From Candidatus Poseidoniaceae archaeon (GTDB lineage Archaea; Thermoplasmatota; Poseidoniia; Poseidoniales; Poseidoniaceae), in assembly GCA_022451765.1 (NCBI GenBank), contig JAKUNY010000100.1, positions 1-5,550 on the forward strand: a stretch of 5,550 nucleotides of DNA, written 5' to 3'. The notes beneath the pieces were generated by a model. That model was not told where the DNA came from. It did no database searches and saw nothing but the letters and a program-made list of their open reading frames with translations. Of this stretch, positions 1 to 5,550 are shown in pieces. A program made the position numbers and the translations under genes. Position 1 is the first letter of the stretch; each line of letters starts with the position of its first letter.

Positions 1-1366
1 TTTGACCTGGTATTGTTGCTCCTTCAGCATCAACTCCATCAGAAACTATAATCTCAACAAATCCACCTTCACCATCACCTGCAATAGGAACACTGCTATA
101 AGTTCCAACAGCATACTCAGTTCCTGGTGCAGTGATTTGTGAGGCCCCTGATCCTCCATTATCACCGACCGAGAACACTGGAAGAAGGTATGGATTGTTC
201 GAGACATATTGGTCTGCTGAACGTGAATCTGCTGTGTAATATCCAAAATTACCGTTCGAACCCCATGCATTTACAGCGATTCGTGCAGTTTTGAGTTCCG
301 CATCTGAGAGGAGGTCGTAAATCGAGCCTTGTCGACCAAAATAACCAGTAGGGTCGTGTTCCAAAGCGTACATTACGAGGTTCGCATCCGGTGCAACCCC
401 CACTGTGGAAGCGTCACCTGTACCATCCCCTAAAACGGTCATGACGACATGTGTACCGTGGCCACTGTTGGAGTCACTCGGAGATGGATCGAGCCCAAAC
501 TGTGTGTTAATGGCGACGACTCTGCCAAGCAGATCAGGATGGTCATTGTCGATTCCAGTGTCCATGACTGCAATGGTTTCTCCGGAGCCATCAAGGCCAA
601 GCGTAGAGGATGATCGAACTGCAACAGCTCCGACCTCAGTAGCTGCGATGTTGTTGTGAAGTGAGAGGCTGAAGGCTCGTTGAACAAACATCACATCCTC
701 ATGTGATGCAATCTTACGTAGATTCAGCGAATCCATGCCACTTTCGTAGGCTGCCTCACACATATCGATTGAGCACCATGCGGTTGTTGCTCCATAACGA
801 ATCAAATCTGCAGAGAGCATTGGTGTGTCAGAAATTTGAATATCGGAGGCAAGGACAATTTGGACAAGATGGGCTCCGAGAACATCGCTGGTCGTTCTCA
901 TGAACGGCTCATAAGGACCAATCCAACGAACGTCTTCATGGTTTGAGATGGAATCAATATCAAGAGCGTCACTGATTCGTACAATGTACACACCAGGACT
1001 GTGACGTTCAAGAGCATGCACGTCGTACAATTCACTCAATTCGTCCATGATTTGTCCGTCGTTTTTGTACAATTGAAGCAAATACATTGTTGTGGAACCT
1101 GCTGTGTCCAATGGTGAGACAATGGAATCGAAAGCATCCACCGCAGGATCGAACGAGAGTCCTGCCAAGTGAATGACAGGGTCTGTTTCCTTGAGCACAA
1201 TTGCTTGTGTTGATGTCGGTTCAATCGCTTGCCATCCAGTTTCGCGAGGCTCAACAACTGCAGTTGTACCCATCGAAGGTGGTGTTGAAGAAGCCATGGG
1301 CAAGGCCAACGAAAGAAGGAAAACGGACAGCAGGAGAAAACACCTGCGGCGTTGATGCATAAACAT
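1..1366 (-). CDS. Secreted subtilisin-like serine peptidase (family S8), 3' end outside window
   Basis: The minus-strand frame is open for 455 codons from ATG at 1366 and leaves the window at base 1. A second in-frame ATG at 1360 is an equally good start. Numbering from 1366: residues 1-25 look like a signal peptide (Arg-Arg-Arg, a hydrophobic core rich in Leu/Phe, then a small-residue cleavage site near PMASS), so the product is probably exported. Residues about 92-250 resemble a two-part pro-region, with YLLQLY and VRWIGPYEP segments and a Cys-x4-Cys pair at 198/203. The catalytic domain starts near 255: catalytic Asp269 in AVMDTGIDNDHPDL and His303 in SGHGTHV are clear. The catalytic Ser should lie beyond the left edge and cannot be checked. 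Several flanking residues are unusual: HVVM instead of HVAG, VNAWG instead of SNSWG, and SVGDNG where AAGNxG is usual. Family assignment is firm; substrate and activity are unknown. It follows gap on the same strand by about 40 bases. Confidence 0.9.
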   Translation of the reverse strand, partial: MFMHQRRRCFLLLSVFLLSLALPMASSTPPSMGTTAVVEPRETGWQAIEPTSTQAIVLKETDPVIHLAGLSFDPAVDAFDSIVSPLDTAGSTTMYLLQLYKNDGQIMDELSELYDVHALERHSPGVYIVRISDALDIDSISNHEDVRWIGPYEPFMRTTSDVLGAHLVQIVLASDIQISDTPMLSADLIRYGATTAWCSIDMCEAAYESGMDSLNLRKIASHEDVMFVQRAFSLSLHNNIAATEVGAVAVRSSSTLGLDGSGETIAVMDTGIDNDHPDLLGRVVAINTQFGLDPSPSDSNSGHGTHVVMTVLGDGTGDASTVGVAPDANLVMYALEHDPTGYFGRQGSIYDLLSDAELKTARIAVNAWGSNGNFGYYTADSRSADQYVSNNPYLLPVFSVGDNGGSGASQITAPGTEYAVGTYSSVPIAGDGEGGFVEIIVSDGVDAEGATIPGQ

Positions 1367-1405
1367 CCGAGCACAATTGGGTTTTTGAGGATGCGCCTAT
1401 TTTGA

Positions 1406-2443
1406 CTACAGCCCATTGTAAGCCGCAATGGCACTATCTGTCTTTTCAACAGAGATTTTCCAGTCAGCCTCAATACCCATTAGAGCACGGATTGCGTCAA
1501 CGTTTTCTGGGATGACATCGGATTCTTGGTGAATGGCTTGGAAATAATAAAGCGAATCGCCATCCAACTTGACTCCATCTTCCCAAACAAAAATCTCATG
1601 TAAATCACCCCATTTCCTTCCGATATCTCTTGAGAACTCCATGACCTCGGCAGTTGTTGTGATACCAGTCTCTGCTCCGTTCATAATCACAATTCTTGGT
1701 TGCTGAGACCACAATTCAAGCACGGATTCAGTGGTCATTCCATGTCCTTTCGGCAAAGTTGCTACAATGGCGTGAACGTGCATAATTGTTGTTGGCACAG
1801 CCACCGCAAGCGAATTGATATCAATTTCAGGTCGAATCGTCATAACGTCAGGCCCGTGATGACTGGGAACCTTCAGAACCGGCTTGATCGCGTTGATTGG
1901 GCCTTTGCTGGAGTCTCCTGGATCAGCCGCTCGTCGAATCATGGTACACTCAACCGACAGTGACCCACAGGCATGAAGGAGTGGAACCAGCGTTCGAGAG
2001 AGACCGGTTGTGTTGCAAGAAACAACGCGTGTACCACGTACATTCATATTTTCCAAGTGATTGCCACTTGAGGTATAGGACATGCCCGTCATAGCGTGTT
2101 TTTCACCACCTTGGAAAATCCACCTCACGCCTGCTTTTTCATAGATGTCTTTGTTCTGAGCTCCGACTTTTCCTGGTGAGCAGTCGACCACAATGTCAGC
2201 AATTGAAAGAAGGTCGCTTAGACCGCCTTTGCAATCATAACCTGCTGGGCCAAACGCTGCAATTTTATCCTCAGAATCATAGGTACAGTACAACGGATAC
2301 CCTTTCCGAACTGCGAGATCACATCCAAAGGACGGTCGTGTTTTTGTGACGCCAACAATTTCCATGTCATCTTGGGCGTCCACCGCATCCGCAACGCGTT
2401 TTCCTATTGTTCCATATCCATTGATTGCAACCTTGACGACCAT
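1406..2443 (-). CDS. gap: Archaeal type II glyceraldehyde-3-phosphate dehydrogenase (phosphorylating)
   Basis: This cytosolic enzyme of the glycolysis/gluconeogenesis trunk interconverts glyceraldehyde 3-phosphate and 1,3-bisphosphoglycerate with NAD(P). The 345-residue product matches the usual archaeal length of about 335-345. Numbering from ATG at 2443: an N-terminal Rossmann motif GYGTIG (9-14), the archaeal KTRP segment (34-37), catalytic Cys143 in SCNTTG, the conserved RRAADP (170-175) followed by KGPINAI, PSHHGPD, and His222 in TTIMHVH at the spacing expected for the catalytic His. All these are intact, so it should be active. An in-frame TTG at 2452 would add three residues (M-S-S). 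I prefer the ATG because the family normally begins right before VKVAINGYG. No Shine-Dalgarno is visible upstream; a TATA-like box near 2474-2480 fits a short-leader or leaderless transcript. It is divergent from the GXGXG gene, with the S8 peptidase downstream. Cofactor preference cannot be read with certainty. Confidence 0.97.
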   Translation of the reverse strand: MVVKVAINGYGTIGKRVADAVDAQDDMEIVGVTKTRPSFGCDLAVRKGYPLYCTYDSEDKIAAFGPAGYDCKGGLSDLLSIADIVVDCSPGKVGAQNKDIYEKAGVRWIFQGGEKHAMTGMSYTSSGNHLENMNVRGTRVVSCNTTGLSRTLVPLLHACGSLSVECTMIRRAADPGDSSKGPINAIKPVLKVPSHHGPDVMTIRPEIDINSLAVAVPTTIMHVHAIVATLPKGHGMTTESVLELWSQQPRIVIMNGAETGITTTAEVMEFSRDIGRKWGDLHEIFVWEDGVKLDGDSLYYFQAIHQESDVIPENVDAIRALMGIEADWKISVEKTDSAIAAYNGL

Positions 2444-2473
2444 ACTGCTCAACTACGTGGCATGGCTGAACAT

Positions 2474-2480
2474 CCATAAA
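2474..2480 (-). promoter_or_regulatory. Candidate TATA box for gap
   Basis: The minus strand reads TTTATGG, close to archaeal TATA-box usage. Its centre lies about 34 bases upstream of the gap ATG. With the usual 25-base distance the transcript would begin near 2451, giving a leader of under 10 bases, or an almost leaderless mRNA if the TTG at 2452 were used. This agrees with the lack of a Shine-Dalgarno sequence. It is inferred from position and composition only. Confidence 0.4.
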
Positions 2481-2539
2481 CAGTTCGTGGGAAGGCAATG
2501 ATGTTGGAATCCAAGATTTGAACATTCAAGCCATGAGAG

Positions 2540-2563
2540 GGTATTTGACCGACCTCGGATACC
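2540..2563. repeat. Imperfect inverted repeat upstream of the GXGXG gene
   Basis: The arms GGTAT (2540-2544) and ATACC (2559-2563) enclose a second complementary pair, CCGA (2549-2552) and TCGG (2555-2558), with four unpaired bases on the left side. It overlaps the candidate TATA box and ends directly before the GGTGA at 2564. It could be a protein-binding site or, if transcription starts further upstream, a hairpin that hides the ribosome binding site. The arms are short and chance is a real possibility. Confidence 0.3.
2541..2547 (+). promoter_or_regulatory. Candidate TATA box for the GXGXG gene
   Basis: GTATTTG is the best AT-rich element at a suitable distance, about 28 bases upstream of the ATG at 2572. 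It predicts transcription starting almost at the start codon. It is a weak match to the archaeal consensus and overlaps the left arm of an inverted repeat. Confidence 0.3.
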
Positions 2564-2568
2564 GGTGA
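2564..2568 (+). promoter_or_regulatory. Shine-Dalgarno-like GGTGA before the ATG at 2572
   Basis: GGTGA matches the core archaeal anti-Shine-Dalgarno complement but sits only 3 bases before the ATG, shorter than the usual spacing. If it works poorly, leaderless initiation at 2572 is the alternative. It still favours 2572 over the internal in-frame ATG at 2605, which has no such motif. Confidence 0.4.
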
Positions 2569-2571
2569 AAC

Positions 2572-4149
2572 ATGGCGGGACCTGGAGATGTTTTCGAACG
2601 GTCGATGAACATCAATGCAAAATTTCTGCCACGCCTTCAGGCAGCAGTCGAACAAAATGCGTTGCTTCGAATAGGCTGGACTGGTTCAGGAGAGAAGGTC
2701 CCGAAGAACGGCGAAGTAGGACTTTGCCCAGCAATGCCAGAAGGTGCTCGCATAAGGGCACTTGGAAAACTCGGTTCTTGGACAAGCTCATTCGGAAATG
2801 GTGGTTCCTTTGACATTGAAGGCGATGCTGGTGCATTTTTTGGCGCATACAACCACAACAGTAAGCTTTCAGCGACGGGTTATGTTGGACGTTGTGCTGG
2901 ATTTATGATGCAAGGGGGAGTACTTACCGCAGGCGATGGGGCAGGTGACGACCTTGGTATGTTCATGAACGAAGGATTCATTTTTGTACGGGGTGAAGTC
3001 GGTCAACGCCTTGGAAATGGCATGACTGGGGGCATCATCGTTGTTCAGGGAAATGTAGGTGAGTACGCTGGATGCGGGATGAAAGACGGACAGATTATCA
3101 TTGAGGGGCGTTGTCCAACCCCGCCGCATGGAACACAACTACGACCGCTTACAAGCAAGGAGTTGAATTCGATCAACAAGTTACTTGACGCACATGGTGG
3201 GTCTCTCGGTGAGGATGCATTTTGTCTTGAGTCGAGCAAGAACGTCGAATATTATGTTGACAGTTCAAGCGTTTCCTCAGGCGATTTATCGAGCATTGGG
3301 ATAACGCCGATGGATGAGGCGCCACTCATCGATAATCACGAAATTGACACCGCTGCACTGATTCTTGGAACCGAGGAAGAAACATTGCCGATTCTTTTGC
3401 CTCTTCCAATGCTACCGTACGTTCCCGATGGTGCAGTTTTAGGAGTAGAAGCAAATACATCTGGGCGGTTGTCCTACATACAAGCACAGCCGTTCCTCGT
3501 CGAGGAAAACCCTCGGCCTTTCGATGTTCTCTACCTCAACCTGACCAGCCTTGCATCGCTCCCAGACCACGCTGAAGTAATTTCAGGTGCGTGTCTGGAT
3601 TTGGACAGTTTGCCAGCACTCGATGACGAAGAACTTGAGGGATTGATTGTGATTCTTCGTACCCTGCTTAAGCCCGAAGCACCGATTCTGGCTTGTCAAG
3701 GAATCTCACGAATTCAGAGTCTCCAAAAGCGCACTGTATACCACAAGCTTCAAGTCGAAGTGTCGAGAATTGAAGACGGCTCAGGTGTTCCTGAAGCAGC
3801 AACTTTACCAATCATCGGCCGGTCGGTCAAAACCAATCTGGAAAACACTGAAACAACAGCTGCACTTGAGTTTGGATTTACATGCGATGCCCACGATATC
3901 ATCGTTGCGCGATGTGCAGGCGCTCAGTTTGTGATTACACAGCCGCCTGTTCTCGAAACCGAAGATATGGAATTTTGGTTGCAAGGATTGTCCATCGACA
4001 TGAAGCGAAAGCTCAGAAATCTTGGGCTTGAAAGCATTGACCAGTTGCAACGCGCACATCTGCGTGCTCTTGATTACGATACTGCCGCAATCAGTGGTTT
4101 GCGGATGGTTGGGTATGAACGACCACTTCCACATTGGTTTGCGAAATGA
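2572..4149 (+). CDS. Glutamate synthase GXGXG-domain (GltB3-like) protein with a long divergent C-terminal region
   Basis: The product has 525 residues. Residues about 45-185 form the Gly-rich right-handed beta-helix of the glutamate synthase alpha-subunit C-terminal domain (GltB3 in archaea; also related to FwdC). Repeating G-x-x-G steps are visible, for example GDAGAFFGA, GEVGQRLGNGM and GNVGEYAGCGM, ending in GRCPTPPHG and then an RPLTSKEL..INKLLD tail typical of archaeal GltB3. A Ser-rich, acidic linker follows (about 220-260). Residues 265-525 are not recognised with confidence. Parts resemble a decayed FMN-binding glutamate synthase barrel (DDEELEGLIVILRTL near 351-365, FGFTCDAHDIIVARCAGAQFV near 434-454, and LRNLGLESIDQL near 481-492), but its FMN-phosphate Gly-rich loop and Cys cluster are absent. 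No amidotransferase or FMN subunit gene is adjacent, so glutamate synthase activity is not implied. A scaffold or related role is possible. It lies 9 bases before pheT, probably in the same operon. Start 2572 has a near-perfect GGTGA, but at short spacing. Confidence 0.8.
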   Translation: MAGPGDVFERSMNINAKFLPRLQAAVEQNALLRIGWTGSGEKVPKNGEVGLCPAMPEGARIRALGKLGSWTSSFGNGGSFDIEGDAGAFFGAYNHNSKLSATGYVGRCAGFMMQGGVLTAGDGAGDDLGMFMNEGFIFVRGEVGQRLGNGMTGGIIVVQGNVGEYAGCGMKDGQIIIEGRCPTPPHGTQLRPLTSKELNSINKLLDAHGGSLGEDAFCLESSKNVEYYVDSSSVSSGDLSSIGITPMDEAPLIDNHEIDTAALILGTEEETLPILLPLPMLPYVPDGAVLGVEANTSGRLSYIQAQPFLVEENPRPFDVLYLNLTSLASLPDHAEVISGACLDLDSLPALDDEELEGLIVILRTLLKPEAPILACQGISRIQSLQKRTVYHKLQVEVSRIEDGSGVPEAATLPIIGRSVKTNLENTETTAALEFGFTCDAHDIIVARCAGAQFVITQPPVLETEDMEFWLQGLSIDMKRKLRNLGLESIDQLQRAHLRALDYDTAAISGLRMVGYERPLPHWFAK

Positions 4150-4154
4150 GGTGA
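4148..4154 (+). promoter_or_regulatory. pheT: Shine-Dalgarno site of pheT overlapping the upstream stop codon
   Basis: GAGGTGA starts inside the TGA stop of the GXGXG gene (4147-4149) and lies 4 bases before the pheT ATG. It is a strong archaeal ribosome binding site. It fixes the pheT start and indicates that pheT is translated as an internal cistron of a shared mRNA. Confidence 0.75.
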
Positions 4155-4158
4155 AGAC

Positions 4159-5550
4159 ATGCCCACGATTTCCGTCGATCAAAAGCTACTCGCCTCACTT
4201 CTATCACGGCACGGGTGTCAGCACGACATTGCCGATGTTGATCACCGACTACCGCTGCTTGGGACCGACATCGATCGATGCGACGAAGAGGTTTTGGACA
4301 TCGAAATCTTTCCAAATCGACCCGACTTACTCAGTGCTGAAACACTGAGTTTGGCTATGCGAGGATTCCTACACAACCAACCAACGCTCGCAAACGAGTC
4401 ACTTGAATCAAGTGGGATTACACTAAGCGTCGAGCCAGAACTTGCAACAATTCGACCAGTCATATTGGGTGCTGTAGTCCGTGGCTTAGATATGGTCGAT
4501 GATGATGAAATGGACGATTTCATAAAGCAACTGATGGACCACCAAGAAAAACTCCACTTCGCTTTAGGCAGAGGTCGACGAAGAGCAAGTATTGGTGTTC
4601 ATGACCTCACGACACTTAACCCACCCTTCACCGTCAAAGCAGTGGAACGGAGCCACTCATTCATCCCATTGGCAATGGAACATGCAATGACGATTGATGA
4701 AATCCTCGCATCGCATCCGAAAGGAGTTGATTATGCGCACCTTTTAGACGGTATGGAAAAAGTCCCAATTATCGAAGACGCCGAAGGATCTGTCCTCTCA
4801 TTCCCACCCATCATCAACGGTGTTCACACCACCGTGCAATCATCAACACGCGACCTTTTCATCGATGTAACAGGTTGGGACCGTCGTGCCTGTGAATCTT
4901 GCCTCATGCTCGTTGCTTTGCAAGCAAAGGAACGCGGGGGGACCCTCCAAACAATACAAATAATCGACTGCCATGGTGAGCAGGAAGTTCTTCCAAACTG
5001 GACACCTGTCCATCATCGGGTCCCTGCTCGTTTGATTACGACGATTTTAGGCCGTGAGCTTAGCGATGACGAATTGAGCAATGCCATGCTCCGAATGGGT
5101 GGAACATACACCGGGCGCTCACCTGCAACATCGGATGAAATTAGCCCTAGTAAATCGATGCAGTATGCAAGTGAAGGAGAGGACATGTTTGGATTTGACA
5201 TGCCACGCTGGCGTTTCGATCTTCTCCACCCAGTCGATATAGTTGAGGACATTGCTATCGGACACGGGTATGAAGATTTAGGAAACGACGTGCCAAAGGC
5301 TCCGATGAATGCGATCCCACGCCCTGACGACAACCTACGACGCCGAATACGAACCTCAATGCAAGGTATGGGTTTCATGCAGATTCAATCACTTACGCTG
5401 TCAAATGATGAAGATCAGTTCAATCGGATGCGTTGGAAACCCTTCAATGAAATCACTCGAATTACCAACCCGATAACGCTCGAACATACCATGATGCGTC
5501 ACTTCTTGTTGCCAGGATTGCTTCGATTACTTGCAACCAATCGCCATCAT
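4159..5550 (+). CDS. pheT: Phenylalanyl-tRNA synthetase beta subunit (archaeal/eukaryotic type), 3' end outside window
   Basis: PheT is the non-catalytic partner of PheS in the cytosolic (alpha-beta)2 enzyme that charges tRNA-Phe. It contributes tRNA binding and, through the B3/B4 domain, editing of mischarged Tyr. Here 464 codons are open to the right edge; archaeal PheT is usually about 550-580 residues, so roughly the last hundred are missing. Visible motifs: DIEIFPNRPDLLS (47-59), GRGRRRASIGVHDL (137-150), GVDYAHLL (189-196), PIIEDAEG (203-210), FPPIIN (215-220), TRDLFIDVTG (230-239), and the B5 segment RFDLLHPVDIVEDIAIGHGY (352-371) with acidic residues D354, D360, E363 and D364 in the metal-binding pattern. 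A catalytic-like core follows with NPIT (437-440), MMRHFLLPGLL (445-455) and a final N-x-H-H. The absence of the bacterial N-terminal tRNA-binding extension is normal for this type. No pheS is in the window. The start is set by GAGGTGA four bases upstream. Confidence 0.97.
   Translation, partial: MPTISVDQKLLASLLSRHGCQHDIADVDHRLPLLGTDIDRCDEEVLDIEIFPNRPDLLSAETLSLAMRGFLHNQPTLANESLESSGITLSVEPELATIRPVILGAVVRGLDMVDDDEMDDFIKQLMDHQEKLHFALGRGRRRASIGVHDLTTLNPPFTVKAVERSHSFIPLAMEHAMTIDEILASHPKGVDYAHLLDGMEKVPIIEDAEGSVLSFPPIINGVHTTVQSSTRDLFIDVTGWDRRACESCLMLVALQAKERGGTLQTIQIIDCHGEQEVLPNWTPVHHRVPARLITTILGRELSDDELSNAMLRMGGTYTGRSPATSDEISPSKSMQYASEGEDMFGFDMPRWRFDLLHPVDIVEDIAIGHGYEDLGNDVPKAPMNAIPRPDDNLRRRIRTSMQGMGFMQIQSLTLSNDEDQFNRMRWKPFNEITRITNPITLEHTMMRHFLLPGLLRLLATNRHH

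Larger units (their letters stand above)
2444..2571. promoter_or_regulatory. Divergent intergenic promoter region between gap and the GXGXG gene
   Basis: This 128-base stretch holds no supported gene and separates two divergently transcribed genes, so both promoters should lie here. It contains one TATA-like element for each direction and an imperfect inverted repeat (2540-2563) next to the plus-strand start. No operator for a known regulator was recognised. Confidence 0.75.

Noticed and set aside
405..659. Plus-strand open frame opposite the peptidase catalytic domain
   Set aside because: It is antisense to the codons for the catalytic Asp and His motifs, which are clearly the coding strand; it is a shadow.
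1361..1405. Terminator or separate promoter between gap and the peptidase
   Set aside because: There is no T-run on the minus strand after the gap stop and no clear hairpin. An AT-rich AAAATAGG (about 1398-1405) could be a weak TATA box but is not convincing, so co-transcription versus a separate start is left open.
1036..1473. Open frame of 145 codons on the minus strand across the gap/peptidase junction
   Set aside because: It overlaps the end of gap and the start of the peptidase in another frame, has no recognisable motif, and its composition looks like out-of-frame reading of the signal-peptide region.
2444..2452. TTG at 2452 as the start of gap
   Set aside because: It would add only M-S-S; the family begins just before VKVAINGYG and ATG is the stronger start codon. 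It is not excluded, because the TATA spacing would place the transcript start close to it.
2572..4149. Formylmethanofuran dehydrogenase subunit C (FwdC) as the identity of the GXGXG protein
   Set aside because: FwdC shares the GXGXG fold, but the GRCPTPPHG ending and RPLTSKEL tail look more like archaeal GltB3. No other fwd gene is nearby, and the C-terminal half does not fit FwdC.
3805..4182. Minus-strand open frame of 125 codons under the GXGXG gene end
   Set aside because: It is antisense to a long continuous frame, with no motif, promoter or ribosome binding site.

Overview
The window suggests an archaeon, most plausibly a marine Thermoplasmatota lineage such as Marine Group II/Poseidoniia. 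The evidence is the archaeal (type II) glyceraldehyde-3-phosphate dehydrogenase, the archaeal/eukaryotic-type PheT, GGTGA-type ribosome binding sites, TATA-like boxes at leaderless or short-leader spacing, and a secreted subtilisin-family protease with a two-part pro-region. The domain Archaea is well supported. The lineage is an inference from overall resemblance and was not computed.

Layout: four protein genes fill almost the whole window in two divergent pairs around a 128-base intergenic region (2444-2571). Leftward on the minus strand lie gap (ATG at 2443, stop at 1406) and then, after about 40 bases, a secreted S8 peptidase that begins near 1366 and runs off the left edge. Rightward on the plus strand lie an unusual 525-residue protein (2572-4149) and, 9 bases later, pheT (from 4159), which runs off the right edge. 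The 525-residue protein has an N-terminal glutamate-synthase GXGXG domain followed by a long C-terminal region.

Gap and PheT are housekeeping proteins (central carbon metabolism and tRNA-Phe charging). The peptidase is probably exported. The GXGXG protein appears to be translated with pheT from one mRNA, but no functional link between them is evident. No RNA genes, insertion sequences, CRISPR arrays or convincing terminators were seen.

The least ordinary points are two. First, the C-terminal half of the GXGXG protein looks like a decayed FMN-type glutamate synthase barrel placed after, not before, the GXGXG domain. Second, the peptidase has non-standard residues around its active site, including Asp where the oxyanion-hole Asn is expected.
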